From Vitellaria paradoxa (Eukaryota; Streptophyta; Magnoliopsida; Ericales; Sapotaceae): a DNA stretch of 64,000 nucleotides. The translations under genes and the position numbers were made by a program. Of the stretch, positions 20,718-32,028 are shown one piece after another (position 1 is the first letter of the stretch; each line of letters starts with the position of its first letter). The stretch lies in NCBI GenBank assembly GCA_019916065.1, contig CM034233.1:47508141-47572140 (forward strand), in the 5' to 3' direction. The notes beneath the pieces were generated by a model. That model ran no database searches, was not told the origin of the DNA, and saw nothing but the letters and a program-made list of their open reading frames with translations.

Positions 20718-23700
20718 ATGATTATCTCCTCTTGGAATATCAAGGGCTTTAACAATCCCTTGAAACATAAGGGAGTGTTTAAGTACTTGAGAAAGAATAT
20801 TGTAGATATTATGGCTATTCTTGATACACAGCTGAAGAGGCATGAAGCACAAGAAGCTGTTAAGAGGAAATTTGCTAAGTGGAGGAGTGCTGATAACTTC
20901 CAATAGGATCCAGCTAGGAGAATTTTGGTTTTTTGGAATCTAGTTAAAGTGCAGTTGGAAGTAGTGGGCAGCACAGAACAGGTAATGCACTGTTATGTTA
21001 CTTGCTTAATTACTTCTGTCAAGTTTACTATTAGCTTTGTATATGCCTACAATTCAATAGTGGGAAGGAGGACACTTTGGGACAATTTATGTTTATTCAA
21101 TGCTTCTATGAATCTTCCTTGGTTAATCATGGGAGACTTTAACAATCTTTTGGCGCATGATGAAAGGGTTAACGGCAGGCCAGTTACCAACTATGAGATC
21201 AGGGATTTCTTACAATGATGTAGAACCATTGGTTTCATTGATTTGGAATTTACAGGCACATTTCTAACTTGGACTAACAATTCCACCTGGAGCAAGTTAG
21301 ATAGGGCCATGGTTAATGTCAAATAGAGGCAGATGGGGATAAAAGCTTATGCTAACCTTAGGTTACCAAGCTTGTACTCAGATCATGGCCACTACACTGT
21401 CACATTATTGGAAGAAGACCAAGTAGCTGTCAAGCCCTTTAAGTTCTTCAACATGTGGACCCAGCATGAGGAATTCATAACCACAGTGCAGAAGACATGG
21501 AGCAGGAATATCAGAGGTAGTAGAATGTATTTTCTTTGCAAGAAGCTTCAGGCACTTAAAGGTCCTCTTAAAGACTTAAACAAGTTACACTTTGGACATA
21601 CAGCAGCCCAAGCAGAATCTGCAGAAGCCAAACTCCTAAGACTACAAAAGGCTTTACATGATGATCCCAATAGCTCTGCATTGGAGGCTCAAACACTAGT
21701 TACAAGGAAGAAGGTAGGAAGGTTAGCTGAAGCAGATAGAAGTTTCTATGCCCATCTAGCCAAAGCTAAGTTTCTCAAGAACAGTGACAGAGGGACCAGT
21801 TACTTCCACCAGCTAATTAAGAGAAACAGACAAAAGAATCAAATAGTAGCCTTATCACTTGAAAATTGTGCAATCACTGCATCTCAGAAGCAGGATTATG
21901 AAATCTTTGTGGAATATTACCAGCATCTACTGGGCAGTAAGCAGAGTAGAACTCATTTAGACAGAACCATCATTGGAAAAGGTCAAACACTCAGTGATGA
22001 TCAAGCTCAGACTCTAATACAGTCAGTCACCAAAGATGAAATAAGGAAGCTCTTTTCTCTATAGGGGAGGATAAGGCTTCGAGACCAGATGGCTACTCAT
22101 TTGGGTTCTTTAAGAGAGCATGGAATGTGGTTGGGGATGATTTTTGTCAAGTAGTCTTTGAGCTTTTTAAATTAGGACAGTTGTTAAAGCAAATGAATCA
22201 CACCTTGATTACGCTTATACCTAAAGTTGCCAAGGCAAGCAAAGTTGGAGAATTCAGACCCATATCTTGTTGTAATGTGGGGTACAAGGTCATTGCCAAG
22301 ATTCTAAATGGTAGACTTACACCTTTGCTGCAGCATCTTATGGGGAAAACACAATCTGCCTTTGTCCCAAGGAGAAGCATGACTGAAAACATCTTTTTGG
22401 TCCAAGAATTGCTCAGACACTACACTTGGAAGAGAATTTCTCCTACGTGTATCATGAAGATAGATTTAAGAAAAGCCTTTGATACTATTAAGTGGGACTT
22501 TATTGAAGAGCTTCTCAAAGCTTTCAAGGTTTCGAAGACCTATGTAGGTTGGATTATGCAATGCATTTCCACCACCTCATTTTCACTCTCCATCAATGGC
22601 TCATTACATGGATTCTTTAAAGGCAAAAGAGGGCTGAGACAAGGTGATCCCCTCTCCCCTATACGATTTGTATTGTGTATGGAATATTTATCTAGAAGCC
22701 TAGGTAGATTAAGAAGCAATGAGGACTTCAACTTCCACCCTAAGTGCAAATAAATAGGGTTGACTCATCTAGTTTTTGCTGCTGACCTGATTCTATTTGC
22801 TAGAGGGGACTTACTCTTTGTAACACTGCTCATGGGCAAGTTGAAGGAATTTGGCAGCAGCTCAGGCCTGAATGCCAATATGGAGAAGTCATCCCCATAT
22901 GCAGCTGGAGTGAACAATGAAGTTCTTGAGAAAATGAAGTCTGTAACTGGTCTTAAAAGTGGCAGTTTCTCATTTAGATACTTGGGGCTTCCACTGGTTG
23001 CAGCCAGGTTAACCACTATTTAGTACAGTCCTTTTGTTAACAAAATTGCAGACTATGTTAACTCTTGGGCAGGGAATACACTATCTTATATAGGTAGAGT
23101 AAAATTAGTCAAATCAGTGCTGTAAGGAGTAGAATGTTTCTGGCTGTCCACTCTTCTTGTTCCAGGAGCAGTAAGGTAGAAAGTTGCTAGCCTATGTAGA
23201 AACTTCCTGTGGGGGGTAAAAGTTTCATATACAAAAAGCCTTTGGTCAGCTGGAAGAAACTTTGTCTACCAAAAAGAAGAGGGAGGGCTGGGAATAAAAT
23301 GTCTAGAAACTTGGAATAAAGCCTTGCTATCAAAAACCTTATGGGACTTCCACTCTTAAAGGGACTCCTTTTGGATCCAATGGATAGATCACTTCTATTT
23401 CAAAAGTGCCTCATTGTGGAATTATCAAGCTAAGAAGTAGGACTTCCCATTAATGAAGCTGCTAATGAGAATCAAAGATGAAATATACCTTAGAGAAGGC
23501 TCCTCTCAAGCTACAGAGTAGCAAATGTAGAGCTGGCTGATTCATGGGAAGATGAGCACCAAGAAGGCTTATGATTCTATAGAGCCAAAGAGCAGACTAT
23601 GAAGTGGATGAAAGTGGTATGGAATAATAGCATCATGCCTAAGCATGCTTTCAGTATATGGCTAGCTATAAAAGAGAAGCCAAGGACAAAAGATAAATTT

Positions 23701-24072
23701 CTAGCAGAAGACAAAAGCTGTGTATTTTGCAGGGCAGCAAACGAGATAGTCAAGCACTTATTTTTTGAGTGTCACTTTGTCAAACAGGTTTGGAAATCCA
23801 TTAGAGACTGGCTAAAGATCTCCAGGAGTCCCACTACACTCAAAGCTACTGTCAAATGGCTAATTAAAGAAGGCAGGGAAACAGGTATCCATTCCAAAGC
23901 CAAAAAAATTAGCCTTGCAGCTACTGTCTACGCCATATGGTAAACCAGGAACCTATTGATGTTTGAAAGAAATAGAAGAGCTCCAGAAGCTGTAGCGAAA
24001 AAGATTCAAGTCCAAGTATGTAGAATCCTAAGTTCCTTGTACCCAGAAACACCTGGGAATGAGCTGCTTTGA
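20718..24072 (+). pseudogene. LINE C ORF2 (endonuclease, reverse transcriptase), broken
   Basis: It starts MIISSWNIKGFNNPL. The endonuclease (20718-21420) keeps SWNIKG, GDFNN and YSDH. ILETK reads ILDTQ. The reverse transcriptase (about 22060-23110) has FRPISCCNVGYKVI, KIDLRKAFDTIKW and GLRQGDPLSP. The FADD box reads FAAD (about 22778-22789), so a catalytic Asp is missing. The zinc-finger domain (23599-23943) has CVFCRAANEIVKHLFFECHF and ends before TGA at 24070-24072. Frame changes fall near 22063, between about 23000 and 23599, and several TAG/TAA stops interrupt it. Confidence 0.9.
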
Positions 24073-24243
24073 TGTATTAGTTGGAAATGAATCCTTTTTT
24101 GTACTTTTGTGTTTGAGATTGCATGTAATGCAAGTGGATAGGACCTCCTTACTCATGGTTATACCCAGAGTATGGTAGGATCCAATGTACATAGTTTTCT
24201 TGATCAATGAACACATTTATTTACTGATCAAAAAAAAAAAAAA

Positions 24244-24259
24244 AAGAAAGAGCTCTCAG
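24244..24259. repeat. 16-bp target-site duplication, right copy of LINE C
   Basis: AAGAAAGAGCTCTCAG directly follows the A tail and continues into TCTGTCAATC of 18S. Confidence 0.95.
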
Positions 24260-24350
24260 TCTGTCAATCTTTACTATGTCTGGACCTAGTAAGTTTCCCT
24301 GTGTTGAGTCAAATTAAGCCGCAGGCTCCACTCCTGGTGGTACCCTTCCA

Positions 24351-24389
<39 letters not shown>

Positions 24390-24390
24390 T

Positions 24391-24423
<33 letters not shown>

Positions 24424-25025
24424 TCAGCGGAGTCCTAAAAGAAACATCCACTGATCCCTAGTCAACATTGTTTATGGTTGAGACTAAGATGGTATCTAAT
24501 TGTCTTTGAGCCCCTAACTTTCGTTCTTGATTAATGAAAGCATCCTTGACAAATGCTTTCACAATTGTTTGTCTTTAATAAATCCAAAAATTTCACCTTT
24601 GACCATGAAATACGAATGCCCCCACTGTCCCTGTTAATCATTACTCTATTTCCGAAGGCCAACGTAATAGGATCAAAATCCTATGATGTTATCCTATGCT
24701 ATTGTATCCAGAGCATAGGCTTGCTTTGAGCACTCTAATTTCTTCAAAGTAACAGCACTGGAGGCACGACCAAGCCAATTAATTCCAGGAGCGGATCACT
24801 GGCAGAAGGGACGAGATGATAAATGCATCCCTTCCAGAAGTCGGGATTTGTTGCACGTATTAGCTCTAGAATTACTACAGTTATCCGAGTAGTAGATACT
24901 ATCAAACAAACTATAACTAATTTAATGTGCCATTCGCAGTTTCATAGTCTGAATTAGTTCATACTTACACATGCATGGCTTAATCTTTGAGACAAGCATA
25001 TGACTACTGGTAGGATCAACCAGGT
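24244..25025 (-). pseudogene. 18S rRNA pseudogene, unit C, 5' part, with 473-bp deletion
   Basis: It continues the 18S after LINE C to the gene start (antisense ATCAACCAGGTA ending at 25025). Compared with unit A it lacks about 473 bp (unit A 6574-7046) at GATGAT/AAATGC near 24820, with only a 2-bp microhomology. The central 5' domain of 18S is therefore absent. Confidence 0.92.
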
Positions 25026-26247
25026 AGCATTCCTTCGCGATATCGACACCGCATGAGTCCATCTAAACTAGTTAGAGGGACAAAGACGGGCACAACTGTC
25101 ATACGCATTGAGTGATGAACGCTTTGGGGGTACACGGCAGAAATATACCGTGCACCATTCAAAAGTTTCATATCCGATAGCTTGAGTAACAACCCATGGG
25201 CCATGATTGCAACGCGATGAGGCGAAGCGTTCAAGGAGGCATGGGCAGTATTACCACGTCAATCTAACACCACAAAGTGGTGACGAGCAAAAATTGAGAC
25301 TTATCCAGGGTCAATTTCTATCACATGAGGTATCCAACACAGGAACACCAACACGCTCAAGGCATGAATTACTCTTGAAGCATTGACTGAAGGGGAATGG
25401 ACGAGGGAAGTTCGCTGCGCAAGCAGGGATCCAACCGACGTGCACGATTCCATCACCACTCACACACCACGACATACACTGTGCAACAACTCCCCCAACC
25501 AAAACACACCTCGACGAACTATGAGTATAGCCCTCCAGGCATGAAAAGATATTAAGGGAAAGCGAAGCCAGCATCGCGTGGTGCGAGAATAAGTCAAGCT
25601 GACATGTGACAATGAGCGAAGTCCCGAACTTCCTCGAGAAGACACTTCGAGCATTGATAATTCATCAAGATGCCCATGCTCCGAGTAAAGACCAAGGCTA
25701 GCCCACACCACAAGCCCCCTATTTTGAAAAAGGACAACTGTCAATTCCGAGCATTTCATATCTGAGAGCCGACTAGTGACAATGAGCGAAGCCCCAGACT
25801 TCCCGAGGACACTTCGAGCTGATAATTCATCAAGCTGTCCATGCCACAAACCGACCACTCACTAAAGGGGCAACGATCAATTTCGAACATCATTATCTCC
25901 GATGGGTGCGTGCCTCAGCACCCCTTGCTTATCTCTGGTGCATTCATGGCACTATGCTTAATAGGCCCAATGGCTTGCCATGCCTCTTTACTTTGCTTTT
26001 TAACATCGATAGGGCTTGGCCATGCCCCTTGGTAATAAGCGTGACATGCCTCATTACATCGATCTTGGTCGCCGATGAGGTTGGCCATGCCTTGTGGCAT
26101 TTCAATTTTTCATTGCATTGCTGTTGGATACCCTTACATTGTTCTCGAATACCGAATTGGGGTTGGCCATGCCACTTGGCAATGAGCATGACATGCCTCA
26201 TTACATTACCCTTTGCAAACACATGACCACCTCACCCCGGCCCTAGA
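25026..26247 (-). other. 5' ETS, unit C
   Basis: Homologous to 7253-8559 of unit A. It contains a ~168-bp tandem duplication (AATGAGCGAAG at about 25610 and 25778) of which unit A keeps one copy. It lacks about 460 bp equivalent to unit A 8067-8525 at CATTACCCT/TTGCAAAC near 26213. That deletion removes the gene-proximal promoter motif. Confidence 0.75.
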
Positions 26248-26540
26248 CAAGCCCCCAACGACTTGCCATGCCTCTTTTCGATCCTCTTTGACACCGATTT
26301 GGGGCTGGGCATAACCCTTGGCATTGTGCTTGGCAAGCCCCCGCGGCTTGCAAGTGCCCCGTGGTGTTGCTCGTGCTAACCTACGAGGCTTGCCATGCCT
26401 ATTGCCATACCTCTTTCTCGTCCCCCGCCCACGTTGAGGAAAGCCCAAGGTGTGCCCCATCACCTCAGATGAGCATGCCATGGACACTCATGAGTGTCGG
26501 GGGGCGCGGCATGCGATGCCAACCTTGTTGAGAACACCCA

Positions 26541-26552
26541 CCCCCTTATATA
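26541..26552 (-). promoter_or_regulatory. Spacer promoter-like box 5 in IGS
   Basis: The minus strand reads TATATAAGGGGGTGGGTG, a full match to the Pol I start consensus. After the ETS deletion it is the box closest to the unit C 18S gene. Confidence 0.6.
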
Positions 26553-27127
26553 TGCATTTTGAGCCTTCTTCGGGGTGCCAGGAGGGGACACTGCCCATGG
26601 TCGAGGAGTAATAATGGGTAGTGGGGCACAACAGCCCTCCCTGCGGCCCTTCGGGCAAACACACCACCCCCTTGGCACTGTGATGGACAAGCCCAAGGGC
26701 TTGCCATGCCTCTTTGCCTTCCTCTTTGACACCGATGGGGCTTAGCCAATGCCCCTTGGCAATGGGCATGACATGCCTATTGCTTTGCTCCGGGTCGCCC
26801 ATGGGGTTGGCCACACCCCATGGCATATTTGATTTCCTTTGGCATTGCTTGTGGACACCTTTGCCTTGTTCTCGGACACTGTTTTAGGGCCGAGCGCACC
26901 CCTTGGCTTTGTGTTTAGCAAACTCCCGCGGCATGCCAGTGTCCCATGGCATTGCTTATGCCAACCCACAGGGCTTGCCATGCCTCTTGCCATGCCCTCT
27001 TGTCGTTCTCTGCCCACGTCGAGAGAAGCCCAAGGTGTGCCCCATCACCTCAGGGGAGCATGCCAAGGACACTCGATGAGTGCCGGCGGGGCGCGGCATG
27101 CGGTGCCAACCTTGTTGAGGACACCCA

Positions 27128-27139
27128 CCCTCTTATATA
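27128..27139 (-). promoter_or_regulatory. Spacer promoter-like box 6 in IGS
   Basis: The minus strand reads TATATAAGAGGGTGGGTG, with one G-to-A change in the G run. Confidence 0.5.
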
Positions 27140-27430
27140 TGTATTTTGAGCGTTCTTTGGGGTGCCAGGAAGGGACACTGCCCATGGCCGAGGAGTCATA
27201 ATGGGCATTGGGGCACAATGGCCCTCCCCGTGGCCCTTCAGGCAAACAAACCTCCCCCCTGGCACCGTGATGGACAAGCCCAAGTGGTTGCAATGCTTCT
27301 TTGCCTTCCTCTTTGACACCGATGTGGCTTGGCCAATGCCCCTTGGCAATGGGCGTGGCATGCCCCATTACTTTACTCCCAGTCGCCCACGGGGTTGGCC
27401 ACACCCCGTGGCATATTCGATTTCCCTTGG

Positions 27431-27435
27431 CATTG
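27431..27435. repeat. Target-site duplication CATTG, left
   Basis: CATTG is repeated at 36365-36369. Joining the two flanks restores the normal IGS repeat sequence CTTGGCATTGCTCGTGG. Confidence 0.92.
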
Positions 27436-29029
27436 TGATTACACTTGAAAAGTGTGATTACAAACTCTTTATTTTTACATTTATTAATGCATTTGAATAA
27501 TTAAACTTGAAGTTTTTACACTATTTTGTTACTTATACTCTTTCCATCTTAATTGTAGGGAAAAGGACAAGGAGATCGAAGTTTATGGCTATGAAAATGG
27601 CTTAGAGGATGAAAGGGAAGTTGTGGTTCAGACCTTATCATGGATGGCCCAGACTAGCCCAAAGACCCAGAATGAAGAAGGAAGAGAAGTAGAGTAGTGA
27701 ACATTCTGTGGTCCAGACCCCCTACCCAACAGTCCGAACCACAGAGAGCTTGATCAAAGAGTTTCTGGGGAGATGACCATTCTGTGGTCCAGACCACTTC
27801 CCAGATGGTTCAGACCACAGTGCCTGAGTCTAAGCAAGCTTAATTTACACTTCTTAGGGTTTCTGTGTAACCCTTATAAAAAAGGCTGTACACGACCGAA
27901 TTGGGGGACTTCTTTTTCATCTTTTGTTAGATACTTTGAGAACTTTAAATTAGTTTTAAGAGTGTTTTAGAGTTTTTCTAGTTTTGATTATTGTTGACGG
28001 AGACGTTTGGAGCTGTGCTTTTCATTATCATTGTGGTCTTTCATTACTTCTTTTCAGAACACGTTACATTGTAAGCTCAATTTCGTTTCATTCTTTAATA
28101 ACATGTTTTGTTTATTTCAATTGATGGATGTGTTGATTGTATATGTTTTCATTGCTTTTGTTTTGTTTAAAATAATGTTAGCGTAAAACCCTAGTTCTTG
28201 ATTCAACGAATAAAGGATAGGTAGTTCATGAAAGCACTATGGGATGTTCGTAGACCCTTCGCATGGGTTGTGAAACCTCATGCATAAGGATCTACCAATT
28301 TAAACCTATTTTAACTTGTTTCGAAAACATTCAAAAATGAAAATCCTTAACCCTATTCACTTGAAATCACTAGTATGAGTTTTCGACTATAGTTGTTTAA
28401 ATAATTTTGGACAAAGTAAAAATAAGATTTTGAGTTCTTTTCTGATTTCGTTTGTTTGAAAACCTTCGAAAACAAAAATTTTTAACCATATTCGCTTGAA
28501 ATCATAGGTATTAACTTTTGATTAAAACCTTCACAATACTTTTCGAACTAAACCCTAAGTTAGAATTGAACCTAAAGCATTCCACGGTGAAGGAGTGAAC
28601 TACCCCGACTTGAAAGTTGATAAAGGAACCTTTTTGGTTTTGAATTTGTCATCCAATTTAGATTTCCATAATATTTAATTTTCTTGAAATTTAGATTAGT
28701 TCAATTGTTAAATTTTGAAAGTTCATCGAATTTCTTGAATTGACATTTAATTTACTTAGAACTTAAAACAGAACTCTGAATTGCTGAATCTCTTTAGTAG
28801 TGTTAGTTTAATTGCTTTAATTTTAATTTTAATTTTGCAAAACCCTAGGATTTAGTTTAAACTTAATTTTAGAGCTTGTTTGCAATTAAATTTTGAATTC
28901 CCTTCATAAACCTAGAAACTGAATAGTATAGGCTCCCTGTGAATTCGACCTTGGACTCACCGAGTTAAAACTGCGACTACCCTCTTGTACTTGAGAGGTA
29001 CAACCCAAAATACATTTTAGGGTCAGTCA
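27436..29029 (+). repeat. 5' LTR of the Athila-like element
   Basis: It starts TGATTACACTTGAAAAGTGT, an imperfect inverted repeat, and ends TTTTAGGGTCAGTCA. It carries two near-palindromic CTGTGGTCCAGACC dyads at 27706-27744 and 27782-27820. Related LTRs occur at 39354-41072 (minus) and 55929-57622. Confidence 0.88.
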
Positions 29030-29035
29030 AGTTTT

Positions 29036-29053
29036 TGGTGCCGTTGCCAGGGA
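29036..29053 (+). other. Primer binding site, tRNA-Asp type
   Basis: TGGTGCCGTTGCCAGGGA matches the complement of the plant tRNA-Asp 3' end (TGGCGCCGTTGCCGGGGA) at 16 of 18 positions. Both differences are transitions. Confidence 0.85.
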
Positions 29054-29180
29054 GCCAAAATTTAGTTCTTAGGTTGTTTCTATTTTTATTTTTATTTGTT
29101 TTTAAGTGAGTTTATTTTCCCTTTAAAAAAATAAAATAATTAATAAAAACAAAAATATTTCAAAAGCTAAAAATTTCTTT

Positions 29181-31748
29181 TTGAAGTGCATGCAACTTAG
29201 ATCAAGTAGAGTACTTGTAGAAGAACCTGAACTAGAAGATCCTCCTTATTTTCCTGAATCTTTCTCTACAGACTCATTTTCCACAGTTTCACTTACCAAT
29301 TCATCTTTTCATTCAATGGCTGAATTAAGAAGGCAAGGTAGTGAACATGGGGATAATGAACCTCAAGAGGTTCTGGGTTTTGTCCCATTGAAAGAATGCC
29401 TTAACCCTGTGAGGCAATCTATACCTTCATGCATCGTCTTACCTTTAAATAGGGGAAACTTTATGGTTAGACTAGGAATTATTCAACTTTTGCCTACTTT
29501 CCATGGTTTAGAATCTGAAAATCCCTATAACCATCTTAGAGAGTTTGAGGAAGTTAGTAACACTTGTGCAGAGCATAATGCCAATGAGGATGTAGTACGT
29601 CTTCAACTTTTTCCATTCTCCCTTAAGGACAAAGCTAAGTCCTGGCTTTATTCCCTCCGTCCACATTCTATTGGAACGTGGCATAAAATGCAAACTGAGC
29701 TTTTAAAGAAATACTTCCCAACTCAAAAAACTCAGCATTATAGGAGACAGATTACCACCTTTTCATGCAAACTTAATGAGAACTTCTATCGAACTTAGGA
29801 AAGGTTCAAAGACCTTTTAATGGCTTGTCCTCATCATGGTCTTGAGACATGGAGAATAGTAAGTATTTTTCATGAATCTTAGACTCCCAATCTTAAGCAA
29901 TTAGTATCTACCATGTGCAATGGTACTTTATTCGATAAGACTGTGGAGGAGTCCATGGATTTCTTTGACATGGTAGCAGAAGATTCCAATGATTGGGAAA
30001 TAGGACCTCCTTCATCTTCTAAGCATAAGAATCCCATCCCTAGTGGTCAGTTAACCTTAAGTGAGAATGATGATTTGAGGGCTCGGATAGCGGCAATGCA
30101 ACATAAGTTAGACTCACTCGAACTTAAGAATAAAGAGAAATTGGTAGAAGCGCAAATGGTATGTTGGGCATGTGATCAACTAGGACATGATCCTAATTCA
30201 TGTCCAGAGATTCCTTTACTTAAGGAAGTAGCTCATGGTCATGCGTATGTTAATAATCCTCAGAACTGACCATTCCAAAATAGAGGCCAGGGTAACACTT
30301 CTTACCCACAAGGTGGGAATGTTAGGTATCAAGGGGGAAATCAACATCCCAATGCTTATCATCAGGGATGGAAAAATCCTCCAGGTTTTGGGTGGAAAAA
30401 TGATAATCAAAGTCAACCATTCCAACCTTCCCCTTTACCACCACCCCAATATCAACAGCCCAATCTTGTTGCATATCAACCTCCCCAAAAGAGATCCTTT
30501 GAGGAATCTGTTCAACAATTTATGCAACAACAATTGATCATCAATGACAATGTGTCTAGGACCTTGGATGATATTAGAGGGCAAGTTTCTAAGATTACAC
30601 AAGCTATGAGTATTACCCTAAGTGGTACACTTCCTTCATAGACTTTCCCAAACCCAAAAGGTCAAGTAAACATTGCTGAGTCATCCACCCTTGGTGCTAC
30701 TTCACATGCACAGGTGCAATCTATCACCACTTTAAGAAGTAGTAGGGTGATTCATAAACCCAATGATCCTAGAGTTAATGCACCGGATACTAAATTAAGA
30801 ATGAAAGGTAGTGAAGAGGTAGAGGAGCTGAGTGAAGTAGAAGGTGAGAAAGAGAAAGAGGAAGAAACAAAAAATAGCGAGCCTCCGATAGTTGAGAGCA
30901 AGGATAGTGAAAAAGAGGAAAAGGGTAAGGAGAAAGTGAGAGAACCCATTGTGGGAACTTCGGGTAGGCATGATAAAGATATAACTAGTTATACACCTCA
31001 ACCACCTTTTCCTCAAAGGTTAGGAAAGGGTAAGAATAAGATGTTGAATTCTGAAATTTTAGAAGTTTTTAAACAAGTTAGAATTAACATCCCATTACTT
31101 GAGGCTATTAAGCAGAATCCGCCCTATGCTAAATTTCTTAGAGATATGTGCACTATTAAGAAAAACCTTAAAGTTAAGGAAAAAGTCTTTTTGACTGAAC
31201 AAGTGAGTGCCATAATTCAGCGTGGCACACCTCCTAAGTATAAAGATCCTGGATGTCCAACAATTTCATGTATAATTGTGGATCACATTATTGATAAAGC
31301 TCTACTAGACCTACGTGCTAGTGTTAACCTATTACCTTACACAGTTTACAAACAATTGGGATTAAGTGAGCTTAAACCCACTGGGATAAGTTTGCAATTA
31401 GCTGACTGCTCAGCCAAAATGCCAAGGGGTATAGTAGAGGATGTGTTACTTCAAGTAGACAAATTCTACTTTCCAATTGATTTCATAGTGTTGGACACCC
31501 AATCTGTTCAAAATCCTGCCCATTCCAATCCATTTATTTTAGGTAGACCATTCCTCACTACTTCTAATGCTGTGATTAATTGTAAGAGCAGGATTATGAA
31601 GTTATCTTTTGGGAATATGACTGTAGAAATGAACATTTTTAGGGTGGGAAAATAGATAGGAGAATTTGAGGATGTTAGAGAAGTGGACGTGATTCATACT
31701 CTAAGTGAGGAATATTTCGAGAAAACATATCTTGAGGATCCCATAGAA
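29181..31748 (+). pseudogene. Athila-like gag and protease region, broken
   Basis: A single frame from the ATG at 29181 continues beyond 31655 with stops at about 29797, 29880, 30267, 30640, 31653 and 31749. The retrotransposon gag domain lies at about 29590-29900 (FPFSLKDKAKSWLYSL, FLTYPTQ-like FPTQKTQ). One knuckle CWACDQLGHDPNSC (CX2CX4HX4C) is at about 30162-30205, followed by a Gln/Pro/Asn-rich stretch and a Glu/Lys-rich stretch. The protease (about 31260-31530) has ALLDLRASVNLLP, where DLGAS is expected, so Gly is Arg. Confidence 0.88.
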
Positions 31749-32028
31749 TGAGCCCTGGTGAGAAGTGAAAGGTGTGAAGTCTTAGATGGGGAGAATTTTG
31801 TGGGGAATAAAGAGTTGATAAGTGATAGAAAAGAAGTAATGGCAATTAATGGCTGGAGACCAATTTTTGAATCCTTAGAGCCATCTTTGATCAAACCTGA
31901 GCCATCAGTTGAGTGTCCTTGTCCTCCTAGGAAACCATTGCTCAGTGAACTTAAATATGCATTTCTAGGAGAGGGTGAGACATTCCCCATGGTCATCTCT
32001 TCAAAATTAGAAAAAATTCAGGAAACTA

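Larger units (their letters stand above)
18619..24243 (+). mobile_element. LINE C: full-length, decayed plant L1-type retrotransposon inside 18S
   Basis: About 5.6 kb, with a 5' UTR (18619-19167), ORF1, ORF2, a 3' UTR and a ~16-nt A tail, flanked by the 16-bp 18S duplication. The layout is the same as LINE A. The proteins are about 60% identical to LINE A by eye over the reverse transcriptase, while LINE B matches at well over 90%. The 3' UTR keeps ATACCCAGAG and TTTATTTACTGATC just before the A tail. Many stops and three or more frameshifts show it is inactive. Confidence 0.93.
26248..27435 (-). repeat. IGS ~575-bp repeats, unit C, part before the Athila insertion
   Basis: Repeat starts at 26248, 26687 and 27272 give units of 439 (shortened like the first unit of A) and 585 bp. 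The third is cut at 27435 by the LTR element and resumes at 36365. The CATTG at 27431-27435 is the left target duplication. Confidence 0.9.

Noticed and set aside
24244..25025. Functional 18S rRNA gene
   Set aside because: It has a 473-bp deletion, a LINE insertion and many changes at conserved sites.
25906..27500. ORFs in the unit C ETS/IGS and across the LTR junction at 27436
   Set aside because: Same IGS repeats as above. One ORF merely runs across the insertion point of the Athila-like element.
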